A DNA stretch of 49,306 nucleotides, taken from contig JAQUVQ010000016.1 of the NCBI GenBank assembly GCA_028693285.1, positions 1 to 49,306 of the forward strand, written 5' to 3'. The stretch comes from Smithellaceae bacterium (lineage in GTDB: Bacteria > Desulfobacterota > Syntrophia > Syntrophales > Smithellaceae). Shown in pieces: positions 41,940 through 49,306 of this stretch. Within the stretch, counting starts at the first letter, position 1. Each line of letters begins with the position of its first letter. Under the pieces are notes generated by a model, which did not search any database, was not told the DNA's origin, and was given only the letters and a program-made list of their open reading frames with translations. The position numbers and the translations under genes are program-made.

Positions 41940-42182
41940 GTTGTCCCTTATCCCCGTCATTTCGTCATCGACATTTTTTGCCGTTTCGGATAAAAGCAGA
42001 ATCCGGATTCGGAAAAGTCGACGAAAAAGCGGGCTTTTTGTACCACAACTTTCCGAAACATGCCAAGAGTTCTTCAAACGATGCACTGGACAAAGTTCCA
42101 TCGGTTGGTGTAAGCAAAGCAACGATGTCCGGTAAAAAATCGCGTTGAAACGCGGCTCACGCCGGAAAGGAACCCAGCCGCC

Positions 42183-42584
42183 ATGTTAAACAAGATCGTC
42201 ATTCGCTATACCGACAAGCGTCTTGTCAAAGGCGTCACGGTTGACTTTGCCCCCAACCGGGATATTTTTCATGTCACGCCGGCGGGATTTTCGCCCAGCG
42301 ACAAGCCGCTGGAAGTGCGCGTCGCCGATCTGAAAGCCATTTTTTTCGTCAAGGATTTCTCCGGCAATCCGAAACATGAGGACCGGAAGAATTTTGAGCC
42401 GGGCATACCCGTTTTGGGCCGCAAGATCCGGGTGCTCTTCAAGGACGGCGAGGTCCTGGTGGGAACCACCCAGGGGTATCAGTTGAACCGACAGGGGTTT
42501 TTCGTCATTCCGGCGGACGCTCAATCCAATGTCGAGCGCTGCTTTGTGGTCACGAAGGCGACGCGTGAAGTGAAGTTCATCTAG
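42183..42584 (+). CDS. Conserved-looking hypothetical protein, beta-rich
   Basis: 133 residues with no signal peptide or membrane segment. It opens KIVIRYTDKRLVKGVTVDF, then LKAIFFVKDFSGN and VLFKDGEVLVGTTQGYQ. The pattern of strands around FFVKDF and FKDGE is one I recall from deltaproteobacterial hypothetical proteins, sometimes attached to PilZ-like domains. Function unknown. The start is reached through GGAAAGGAAC some way upstream. The next gene starts 61 bp later on the same strand. Confidence 0.72.
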   Translation: MLNKIVIRYTDKRLVKGVTVDFAPNRDIFHVTPAGFSPSDKPLEVRVADLKAIFFVKDFSGNPKHEDRKNFEPGIPVLGRKIRVLFKDGEVLVGTTQGYQLNRQGFFVIPADAQSNVERCFVVTKATREVKFI

Positions 42585-42645
42585 CGGCAATGCAAAGAAT
42601 CCGGATGCGCGGGATCCTCGCTTCCGGCAGGATGAAAATAGTCAT

Positions 42646-42984
42646 ATGCCTGTTTATATACAAATTATTCTGTGGGTCGTGGGCTTTGCGGTCTTCGTCC
42701 TGGCGGTGATGTATTTCGCGGGTTTCGGCCTGCGGCGGGTCTGCTTCAAAATCATCGCCGAACTGGAAGAGGCGGGCGCCTTCAAGGTGTCCCGGGCCAT
42801 CCGGCTTCAGGATGAGCGGAAAAATTTCTTTCGGGTCGGAACGGGCAATTTGCGCCCCCGGGCCCTTCATCTTCTGATAACGGACAAACTGGTCGTCAAA
42901 ACGCCGGACGGGAAATACTACCTGGACCGGGAAAAGCTAGCGGAACTGAAAAGCGGCGACGGCAAGTCTTCTAGCGGATCGTGA
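42646..42984 (+). CDS. Small membrane-anchored hypothetical protein
   Basis: 112 residues. One N-terminal membrane helix (about 5-28), then a soluble basic region with CFKIIAELEEAGAFKVSRAI and TDKLVVKTPDGKYYLDREKL, which reads like a small winged-helix fold. No known family recognised. It overlaps the 3' end of the convergent secreted-protein gene by 14 bp. Confidence 0.68.
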   Translation: MPVYIQIILWVVGFAVFVLAVMYFAGFGLRRVCFKIIAELEEAGAFKVSRAIRLQDERKNFFRVGTGNLRPRALHLLITDKLVVKTPDGKYYLDREKLAELKSGDGKSSSGS

Positions 42985-43333
42985 GCGCCGACACCACGTC
43001 CAGAATCCCGTCCGCCGTAAAGAAAAACAGCTCGTGCGCGGCCACCTGCCGGCTTCGGTCCTCGGCTTCCCTCAACATGGGAACGATTTCGATGGCCGTG
43101 ACGTCCATCCACCGATCATTCATGTTGATGCGAACGACAACACCCTGATCATTGACCTCATGCGGAATCTTGTAGGAACGCAAAACCCGTACGACGAAAT
43201 CATTTTTCTGCCGGATCACATAGGCCGCCCGCTCCTGGAGCGCGCGGACCTTTCCGTATTCCTGCGCCTGCGCCGGCGGCAAACCGGAAATGAGCAGAGC
43301 CGCCGCCATCAATGCCAAACTTATTTTTTTCAT
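42971..43333 (-). CDS. Secreted hypothetical protein
   Basis: 120 residues from the ATG at 43333, with GGGAGG 5 bp upstream. The signal peptide MKKISLALMAAALLISG is followed by an Ala-Gln-Ala cleavage region. The mature part is about 95 residues and ends in AAHELFFFTADGILDVV. No family recognised. It lies 59 bp upstream of ettA on the same strand. Confidence 0.7.
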   Translation of the reverse strand: MKKISLALMAAALLISGLPPAQAQEYGKVRALQERAAYVIRQKNDFVVRVLRSYKIPHEVNDQGVVVRINMNDRWMDVTAIEIVPMLREAEDRSRQVAAHELFFFTADGILDVVSALTIR

Positions 43334-43392
43334 TTCCACCTCCCTCTCAAGGAACAGGGCGCCGCACGGCGGCGGGTCTGCGCGTCCCGCGG

Positions 43393-45078
43393 CTACCTTC
43401 TGGTGAGCTGACGGTATTTGATCCGGTGGGGCTGGCTGGCCGCCGCGCCCAGCCGGCTTTTGCGGTCTTCTTCGTATTCGGAATAGTTGCCGTCGAAAAA
43501 CAGCACTTTGCTGTCCCCTTCAAAGGCCAGGATGTGCGTGCAGATGCGGTCCAGGAACCAGCGGTCGTGGCTGATCACAACGACGCAGCCGGCGAAACTC
43601 TCCAGCGCGTCTTCGAGCGCCCGCAGCGTGTTGACGTCGAGGTCGTTAGTCGGCTCGTCCAGCAGCAGAACATTTCCGCCTTCCTTGAGCATGCGCGCCA
43701 GGTGGACGCGGTTGCGCTCGCCGCCGGAAAGCGTTCCGACCTTTTTCTGCTGATCCGTTCCGGAGAAGTTGAACCGCGAGACGTAGGCGCGGGAATTGAT
43801 CTGCCGGCCGCCGACAGGGATGATGTCCTGGCCGTCCGAAATCATCTCCCAGATGTTTTTCTCCGGATCCAGCGCGTCGCGGCTCTGATCGACATACGCC
43901 AGTTTGACGGTCTCGCCGATGCGGATCACGCCCGCATCCGGCATCTCCCGGCCGGTAATCATGCGGAAGAGCGTGGTCTTGCCCGCGCCATTGGGGCCGA
44001 TGACGCCGACAATGCCCCCGGGCGGGAGTTTGAAGGTCATGGCATCCACCAGCAGTTTGTCGCCGTATCCTTTGGAGACAGCATCGGCTTCAATCACCAG
44101 ATCGCCCAGGCGGGGACCGGGCGCGATAAAGAGTTCGCGCGTGCCGGATTCTTTTTCCAGATTCCTGTCCAGCAGTTCCTCATACGCCTTGATGCGCGCC
44201 TTGGATTTGGCATGCCTTCCTTTAGGCGACATTCGAATCCACTCCAGCTCGCGCTCCAGGGTTTTGACACGGGCGCTTTCCGTCTTTTCCTCGTTTTTCA
44301 GGCGGTTTTGCTTTTGTTCCAGCCAGGAGGAATAATTGCCCTGCCAGGGGATGCCCTGGCCGCGGTCGAGTTCGAGAATCCAGCCCGCGACGTTGTCCAG
44401 AAAATAGCGATCGTGCGTCACGGCAATCACCGTTCCTTCGTATTTTTGCAGGTGATGCTCCAGCCAGGCCACGGACTCGGCGTCCAGGTGGTTGGTCGGT
44501 TCGTCGAGCAGCAGAATATCGGGCTTCTGCAGCAGCAGGCGGCACAGGGCCACGCGGCGGCGTTCTCCGCCGGAAAGAACTTGCACGGGCGTATCGCCGG
44601 GCGGACAGCGCAGCGCATCCATGGCCATCTCCAGGCGCGAATCGATATCCCAGGCGTCGAGCGCGTCCATCTTTTCCTGCAGGGCGGCCTGCCGGTCGCA
44701 GAGCTTGGCCATCTCCTCGTCCGACATTTCCTGGGCGAACATTTCGTTGACCGCGTTGTAGTCGTTCACCACGTCGATCGTGGCCTGGACGCCCTGCTCC
44801 ACGATCCGGCGCACGGTTTTGGCCTCGTCGAGCCGGGGCTCCTGCTCCAGGTAGCCGACTGTGTAGCCGGCGGACAAAATGGTTTTGCCCAGAAACTCCG
44901 CATCGACGCCGGCCAGAATTTTCAAAAGCGAGCTTTTGCCCGATCCGTTGAGGCCGATCACGCCGATTTTCGCGCCGTAAAAATAGGACAGGTAAATGTC
45001 CTTGAGCACCGGTTTCTTTTCGTAAACCTTGCTCACGCCGATCATGGAATAGATGACTTTGTTCCCTTCATTGGCCAT
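43393..45078 (-). CDS. ettA: Energy-dependent translational throttle protein EttA
   Basis: 561 residues, an ABC-F ATPase with two nucleotide domains. Domain 1: GLNGSGKSS, signature LSGGERRRVALC, Walker B ILLLDEPTNHLD. Domain 2: GPNGAGKTT, LSGGERNRVHLA, VLLLDEPTNDLD. The arm and interdomain linker (MSPKGRHAKSKARI) match EttA. It binds the ribosomal E site and gates the first elongation step in response to the ATP/ADP ratio. No membrane domain. GGAGGA lies upstream of the start. Confidence 0.95.
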   Translation of the reverse strand: MANEGNKVIYSMIGVSKVYEKKPVLKDIYLSYFYGAKIGVIGLNGSGKSSLLKILAGVDAEFLGKTILSAGYTVGYLEQEPRLDEAKTVRRIVEQGVQATIDVVNDYNAVNEMFAQEMSDEEMAKLCDRQAALQEKMDALDAWDIDSRLEMAMDALRCPPGDTPVQVLSGGERRRVALCRLLLQKPDILLLDEPTNHLDAESVAWLEHHLQKYEGTVIAVTHDRYFLDNVAGWILELDRGQGIPWQGNYSSWLEQKQNRLKNEEKTESARVKTLERELEWIRMSPKGRHAKSKARIKAYEELLDRNLEKESGTRELFIAPGPRLGDLVIEADAVSKGYGDKLLVDAMTFKLPPGGIVGVIGPNGAGKTTLFRMITGREMPDAGVIRIGETVKLAYVDQSRDALDPEKNIWEMISDGQDIIPVGGRQINSRAYVSRFNFSGTDQQKKVGTLSGGERNRVHLARMLKEGGNVLLLDEPTNDLDVNTLRALEDALESFAGCVVVISHDRWFLDRICTHILAFEGDSKVLFFDGNYSEYEEDRKSRLGAAASQPHRIKYRQLTRR

Positions 45079-45110
45079 GCGCCGCCGATCCTCCCGCGAA
45101 TTGAGAACTC

Positions 45111-45776
45111 CTAAATGTAGGGGAATATGTTCTGGATGATAATGTTGAAGTTGTCCTGAACCTTGTCGTGGCCCTCGATGATGCTCATGTGGCCGGGGAA
45201 GAGCATTTCAACATCCAGATCCGAAAGCGTCACGATGCTTTTTTTAAGATGCGCGCCGTTGCCGCCCGGAAAATCGGTGCGCCCAACATTCTGCTGAAAG
45301 ACGACATCGCCGGAAAAAAGCGCTTTCTTTGCAGGCCAGTAAAGTCCGATGGAGCCGGGCGTGTGGCCGGGGATGGAAATGACCTTGAAAAGCCCGCCGC
45401 CCAGTTCGAGCCGGCCGTCCTCGAGCTGCATATTGATCTGCATCTGCGGAACGGTCATGCCGAAAAGGCCGTAAAGTTCGCCGCCGATGCCCTTGAGAAA
45501 ATCCATTTCCTTGCGGTGCAGGGCAATCTTCACCTTTTCATGGTCGAAAAGCTCGGACCCCTGGAAGTGATCGGGGTGCGAATGCGTGTTGATGACATAT
45601 TGGATGTCTTTTTTCCTGATGCCGTCGTTGGCCATCTGGTTGAGCAAATCCGGCAGGTAGCGCGTGAGCCCCGGATCGACGAGCGCCTTGACGTTGCCGC
45701 CGATATAGTAGCTGTTGCAGTTGTTGTCGAAATAATTGGCCCATTCGTAAACATAAATGTCTTCCCGGTACTTCAT
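45111..45776 (-). CDS. Metallo-beta-lactamase-fold hydrolase
   Basis: 221 residues from the ATG at 45776; a GTG three codons upstream sits too close to the ribosome site AAAGGGGA. The metal ligands are THSHPDHFQG, PGHTPGSIGLY and SGDVVF, and GHMSIIEG ends the set. This is the glyoxalase II/persulfide-dioxygenase-like layout, and the substrate is not visible. It lies 32 bp before ettA on the same strand. Confidence 0.85.
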   Translation of the reverse strand: MKYREDIYVYEWANYFDNNCNSYYIGGNVKALVDPGLTRYLPDLLNQMANDGIRKKDIQYVINTHSHPDHFQGSELFDHEKVKIALHRKEMDFLKGIGGELYGLFGMTVPQMQINMQLEDGRLELGGGLFKVISIPGHTPGSIGLYWPAKKALFSGDVVFQQNVGRTDFPGGNGAHLKKSIVTLSDLDVEMLFPGHMSIIEGHDKVQDNFNIIIQNIFPYI

Positions 45777-45828
45777 TTTACACACTTTCCCCTTTAGGTA
45801 AATTTATGCAGTTGTTTTTTCCCGAACG

Positions 45829-46044
45829 TCATCCCTGCCGGTTTGCGGCGCGGCGCGGAACAAAGATCCAAAGCAGAATATAGAGAAGAAATCCCGTGCC
45901 GAAACACAGCACCAGCAGGGTAAACAACAGCCGCCACACCCAGGAAGGAATGGGCGTATGCTCTCCCAAACCGCCGCAGACGCCGCCGATCCAGCGATCG
46001 GTTTCGGATTTGGCAAATTCGGCAAACCAGTTATCCGTTGTCAT
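45829..46044 (-). CDS. PspC-domain protein
   Basis: 71 residues. The PspC signature WIGGVCGGLGEHTPIPSWVW is followed by one membrane helix and an Arg-rich end. PspC-type proteins sense or stabilise the inner membrane. No other psp genes are nearby. The start has AAGGATGG upstream. Confidence 0.85.
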   Translation of the reverse strand: MTTDNWFAEFAKSETDRWIGGVCGGLGEHTPIPSWVWRLLFTLLVLCFGTGFLLYILLWIFVPRRAANRQG

Positions 46045-46125
46045 GGGTCCATCCTTGATCCGGGGTAAATGACGTCGGGGGCTCCGCTTGCGGAGTCAGG
46101 CGCCGAAGCAAAGCACGCAGGTATC

Positions 46126-46632
46126 TTATTGCACCGGCGTCACTTTGTCCAGCGGCATCTGCGTGGAGCTGAAACCGACCTTTATCATATTGCCGTCCTT
46201 GTCCACCAGGATCATCATGGGCACGCCGACCGCGTTGTACAAGGCGCCGACGGAGCCGTCCTCATCGAGCAGCGTCCGATAGGGCAGAGCGTTGGCCTGG
46301 GCGAACCGCGCCACTTTTTTGGCCGGCTCCATGATGTTGATGTAAATCACTTCCAGCCCCCTGGACGCATAGGTTTCATAAACCTTTTTGTATTTCGGGA
46401 TCTCCGCCCGGCAGCCGGGGCACCAGGTAGTCCCGAAAAAAATCAGGACGGGTTTGCCGCGCTGGGCGCTCATGCGGAATATTTTCCCCTTCAGATCCTT
46501 CAGGGTGAAGTCCGGCGCGGGCGTATATTGCGGCTTGAAAGGCGCGTTGGGAATAAATTGCCCGGCAGACGGAATGGCGGAAAGGCCGAGAATCAAGAAC
46601 AAAGCCACGAAAACGCGATATATCTTTTGCAT
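46126..46632 (-). CDS. TlpA/ResA-like exported thiol-disulfide protein
   Basis: 168 residues from the ATG at 46632, with AAGGAG upstream. A signal peptide or anchor (residues 5-22) precedes an AhpC/TSA-thioredoxin domain with PAPDFTLKDLKG and the active site TTWCPGCRAEIP; the cis-Pro is in VGVPMMILVDKDG. It acts outside the cytoplasmic membrane, reducing or exchanging disulfides, for example in cytochrome c maturation. It starts 11 bp after the CcdA-like gene, which would supply electrons. Confidence 0.88.
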   Translation of the reverse strand: MQKIYRVFVALFLILGLSAIPSAGQFIPNAPFKPQYTPAPDFTLKDLKGKIFRMSAQRGKPVLIFFGTTWCPGCRAEIPKYKKVYETYASRGLEVIYINIMEPAKKVARFAQANALPYRTLLDEDGSVGALYNAVGVPMMILVDKDGNMIKVGFSSTQMPLDKVTPVQ

Positions 46633-46643
46633 GATGCTCCTTG

Positions 46644-47357
46644 TTAAAATGCCAGTGTGCCGGCAGTATACAGAAAATATTCGGCCGCGCCAATTAAAAT
46701 AACGCCGAAAACCCTTGTAATGACTGTCATCCACGCGCCGGACCGCGGCAGCGCGGCGATCAGTCCGGCAAACGTCCCGACCAGGATCAGAAGCGTTCCC
46801 ATGCCGAAGGCGAACACAAACAACAGGCCGATGCCCATCGCCACGTGGGTCTTGAGGGCGACGAATCCCAGAAGCACGCCGAGCGCCGGCGCGGTGCAGG
46901 GACCGATGACGAAGCCGGAAGCGGCGCCCAAAAGAAAACTGGGGAGAAATCCTTTTTTCCCGCCGCCCGTGTAGTTCAGGATTTTTTGCGGAATCGGAAT
47001 CGATATTTTGAAAACGTCCAGCATGGCGAGCCCCATGACGAGGCAGACATTGGCCATAAGGAAATAAACAAGCGGCGTCGTCTGCATCTGACCGAAGAGC
47101 CGGCCTGACAGAGCGGCAACTGCGCCAAGCGCCGCATACGTCACTGAAAGCCCCAGAACGTAAAACAGCGACAGCAAGAAGCCGCGCAGCTTCGTCGTTG
47201 CTTTCTGGGCGCCGATGAATCCCACCGTGACGGGGATGAGCGGGTATGTGCAGGGCGTGAAGCTGATCACCACGCCTCCCAGGTAGGCGGCCGCAAAAGC
47301 CAGGATCACCGAGCCCTGTATGTACAAGGCTAAATTGTTGATCAGATTTTCAATCAT
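46644..47357 (-). CDS. ccdA: CcdA/DsbD-like membrane electron carrier
   Basis: 237 residues with six hydrophobic segments. The two reactive Cys are in FTPCTYPLIPVT (segment 1) and IGPCTAPALG (segment 4), the CcdA pattern. It passes electrons from cytoplasmic thioredoxin across the membrane to exported thioredoxin-like proteins. It is operonic with the TlpA-like gene downstream. Confidence 0.9.
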   Translation of the reverse strand: MIENLINNLALYIQGSVILAFAAAYLGGVVISFTPCTYPLIPVTVGFIGAQKATTKLRGFLLSLFYVLGLSVTYAALGAVAALSGRLFGQMQTTPLVYFLMANVCLVMGLAMLDVFKISIPIPQKILNYTGGGKKGFLPSFLLGAASGFVIGPCTAPALGVLLGFVALKTHVAMGIGLLFVFAFGMGTLLILVGTFAGLIAALPRSGAWMTVITRVFGVILIGAAEYFLYTAGTLAF

Positions 47358-47408
47358 CTGTTTTCCATGAATTGTTTTTTTAGAATGTATAGACGGACGA
47401 AAAAAACG

Positions 47409-47494
47409 TCAAGATAAAATATCGGCCACGCCTGTATTTTCACCTATATTTTCACCTACATTGTCGCCTATATTTTCTGTCGCCTATATTTTCT
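47409..47494 (-). pseudogene. Possible remnant with tandem 12-bp repeats
   Basis: On the plus strand five units of the type CCTATATTTTCA lie at 47431-47494, the fourth longer by CTGT. Read on the minus strand they encode NVGENIGENTGV followed by ADILS and a TGA (47409-47411). The extra 4 nt break the frame. Repeats of NVGENVGEN type are known near the C-terminus of some AAA_4/AlbA-type ATP-binding proteins, so this may be the stump of such a gene. No upstream open frame remains. Confidence 0.35.
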
Positions 47495-47522
47495 TGACAT
47501 GCAAGATTGAGTCTTTTATACT
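47494..47522 (+). promoter_or_regulatory. Near-consensus sigma70 promoter
   Basis: TTGACA (47494-47499), a 17-bp spacer and TATACT (47517-47522). It directly follows the 12-bp repeats and points at the YeiH-like gene. Confidence 0.8.
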
Positions 47523-47877
47523 CCGAATCGTAAACAACGACTCAAAAAGGATGCTGCGATCCCCGAACTCAACATCCCTTTGGAGATGTCGCATGACGAT
47601 TCCTGTGGCATCGATATTCAGCGGTAAATTTGAATTCGATCTTGCCCTTCCTGCGGCTTTTCATAATCCTTTCAGCTCCATCAGCAATCTCCGCCTCCAT
47701 ATCTTAAACATCCTCAGCAATGAACCGGAAACGAAAAATTGTCCTCGCTCAAAGTTCAATTAACAATGGTTTTAGGTCTGAATGATTAAAATGCTTCTTT
47801 AACGATAATTTGGGAGGGGGGGTGAAACATTACCGGTCGTATTTCAGAACTAAAAATCAATGAAAAGGGAGGTCTCT
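47523..47877 (+). other. Long leader without a convincing gene
   Basis: About 350 bases separate the promoter from the exporter start. A 100-codon open frame lies in it (47461-47763), but it begins upstream of the promoter, has no ribosome site and does not read like protein. The sequence is less GC-rich than neighbouring genes. I see no riboswitch class I recognise. Confidence 0.5.
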
Positions 47878-49306
47878 ATGGGCAGCAAGCAAGGTCTTTT
47901 CAAGACCGAGGACTGGTGGTCAGTGTGGCTGGGATTATTTATTTTCATAATCTCACTTGGCTCGCTTTTAGGCCTGGATCTCTTAGGATGGGCCGTAACG
48001 CCTAAAGTGTGGATGGAAATTTCAAAATCCATAGCCCCCGCATCCAAGGGCTATGCAGAACTCCATCCGATCATATCCATCATTTTGACATTTCTTGCCG
48101 TTCTGGGATTGCTCATGGTCGGCGCAAGGGCCATGGGTTATGATTTGAAAAAATTCGTTTATGGCTTTACGATTATTTTCTGGTTGACCTATTGCTGTAA
48201 TATCATTGGACATTATGCGGTCATCGCCGCGCAGACACCCGCTGACCTGAAAAAGTTCGGACTGGACTGGTCATTGAAGCTGACCGGTGAAGCCGGATTG
48301 ATTCTGGCTTTGCTGGTCGGTCTTTTTATCGGCAACTTTATGCCGAAGTTTGCCAACTCACTGAAAGAGGCGGCAAGGGCGGAATGGTTTATCAAAACAG
48401 CCATCGTTATTATGGGCGTCGGACTTGGCGTGAAATCCGCCGAACAACTGGGGCTGGCGACATCGATGATGTTCAGAGGACTTTGCGCCATTGTCGAAGC
48501 CTATCTGATTTATTGGGCTGTCGTCTATTTAATCGCCAGAAAATATTTCAAGTTCAACCGTGAATGGGCGGCGCCGCTTGCTTCCGGCATATCCATCTGC
48601 GGCGTGTCGGCGGCCATTGCCACAGGCGGCGCCATCCGCGCCCGTCCGATCATTCCCGTCATGGTTTCTTCTCTGGTCGTTATTTTTGCCGTCGTTGAAC
48701 TGATCATCCTTCCGTTTGTCGCAACAGAACTGCTTCCCAACCAGCCGCTGGTTGCAGGGGCATGGATGGGCCTTGCCGTTAAGACGGACGGAGCCGCCGT
48801 CGCCAGCGGCCAGATCGTGGAATCTCTGATCTATGCCAAAAACGCGGCCCAGGGCATCAATTATCAGCCGGGCTGGGTTGTAGGCGCGGCCACGACTGTT
48901 AAAATTTTCATCGACATTTTCATCGGCATATGGGCGTTCATCCTGGCCGTCATCTGGACAACCAAAATCAATCCCACCAAGGGTGATAAAGCCAGGGCCG
49001 GAGAAATATGGGACCGCTTCCCCAAATTTGTCATCGGCTATTTTGTGACTTTCATCATCATGCTCATTATCGGTTTGAACTGGCCGGACATCAAATCGCA
49101 AATAAAAATTTCCGCCTCGGAAACCGACGTATTCCGAAAACTGTTTTTCGCTTTGACTTTCTTCTCCATCGGGCTGGCCTCCAACTTTAAGAAACTCTGG
49201 GAAGAAGGCATCGGAAAACTGATGCTGGTTTATGTGATCGCGCTGTTCGGTTTCATCATCTGGGTAGGGCTGTTCATATCATGGATATTCTTCCAGGGTG
49301 TGATGC
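47878..49306 (+). CDS. YeiH-like putative sulfate exporter, 3' end cut off
   Basis: The visible 476 residues start at an ATG with GGGAGG upstream and continue off the right edge. There are at least ten hydrophobic segments. Family features of UPF0324/YeiH: FIGNFMPKFA, then IKTAIVIMGVGLGVKSAEQ, GISICGVSAAIATGGAI and KTDGAAVASGQIV. The visible length already exceeds the roughly 340 residues usual for YeiH, so this is a long variant. The substrate is inferred only from the family name. Its DNA is more AT-rich than the preceding genes. Confidence 0.85.
   Translation, partial: MGSKQGLFKTEDWWSVWLGLFIFIISLGSLLGLDLLGWAVTPKVWMEISKSIAPASKGYAELHPIISIILTFLAVLGLLMVGARAMGYDLKKFVYGFTIIFWLTYCCNIIGHYAVIAAQTPADLKKFGLDWSLKLTGEAGLILALLVGLFIGNFMPKFANSLKEAARAEWFIKTAIVIMGVGLGVKSAEQLGLATSMMFRGLCAIVEAYLIYWAVVYLIARKYFKFNREWAAPLASGISICGVSAAIATGGAIRARPIIPVMVSSLVVIFAVVELIILPFVATELLPNQPLVAGAWMGLAVKTDGAAVASGQIVESLIYAKNAAQGINYQPGWVVGAATTVKIFIDIFIGIWAFILAVIWTTKINPTKGDKARAGEIWDRFPKFVIGYFVTFIIMLIIGLNWPDIKSQIKISASETDVFRKLFFALTFFSIGLASNFKKLWEEGIGKLMLVYVIALFGFIIWVGLFISWIFFQGVM

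Noticed and set aside
43312-45114. 600-codon open frame on the plus strand opposite ettA
   Set aside because: Antisense shadow of a clear EttA gene in GC-rich DNA; the translation is His/Arg/Gln-rich and has no domain.
46080-46097. GGCTCCGC-TT-GCGGAGTC hairpin as a terminator of the TlpA-like gene
   Set aside because: No T-run on the minus strand; kept only as a weak hairpin, not annotated.
47461-47763. 100-codon open frame before the YeiH-like gene
   Set aside because: Begins inside the 12-bp repeats and upstream of the promoter, has no ribosome site and no protein-like pattern.

Overview
The window looks like chromosome from an anaerobic, probably syntrophic deltaproteobacterium (Syntrophaceae-like, for example the Syntrophus/Smithella group). 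This placement is inferred from gene content: two 4-hydroxybutyryl-CoA dehydratase genes, a C-terminally extended acyl-CoA dehydrogenase, a thiolase, an FeS-flavin enoate reductase, the dapL route to lysine and many deltaproteobacterial hypothetical proteins. It was not tested by any search. The DNA is GC-rich and densely coding. No rRNA, CRISPR array or intact transposase was seen.

Region 1 (1-7.7 kb) is mixed. It holds a truncated CHASE2 sensor gene, a zinc alcohol dehydrogenase, an orphan DNA methyltransferase wedged between a tRNA-Thr gene and the 3' stump of a dehydrogenase gene (probably an acquired cassette), a membrane metallophosphoesterase, a SAM methyltransferase, rpsT with a UUG start, and alanine dehydrogenase behind a clear sigma70-type promoter.

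Region 2 (7.8-19.8 kb) is a continuous minus-strand catabolic block. Read in its own direction it runs TetR regulator, AbfD copy 2, AbfD copy 1, SDR, old-yellow-enzyme/2,4-dienoyl-CoA-reductase-like protein, alpha/beta hydrolase, EF-hand protein, thiolase, acyl-CoA dehydrogenase. The TetR promoter carries three operator-like sites exactly 31 bp apart. Several terminators split the block into separate transcripts. The enzymes fit CoA-linked breakdown of a short hydroxy- or unsaturated acid. The two AbfD genes share blocks of perfect DNA identity, which suggests gene conversion.

Region 3 (19.8-28.9 kb) holds a small Cys-rich protein with a thioredoxin, an SDR, proC, an alpha/beta hydrolase, yggT/yggU, murJ, serS directly followed by two tRNA-Ser genes, an unrecognised secreted protein and a lipoprotein.

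Region 4 (28.9-42 kb) holds dapF-dapL-ychF with overlapping stop/start codons, a metal-dependent hydrolase, a J-domain-like/HTH protein with a MinD-like ATPase, a divergent SpoIID/LytB gene, AmpG-like and DHA2-like transporters, a TauE/SafE permease, a double-length ThyX-like protein and murI.

Region 5 (42-49.3 kb) holds small hypothetical genes, ettA, a metallo-beta-lactamase-fold protein, PspC, a CcdA-TlpA thiol-redox pair, and a YeiH-like exporter that runs off the right edge behind a strong promoter and a long leader.
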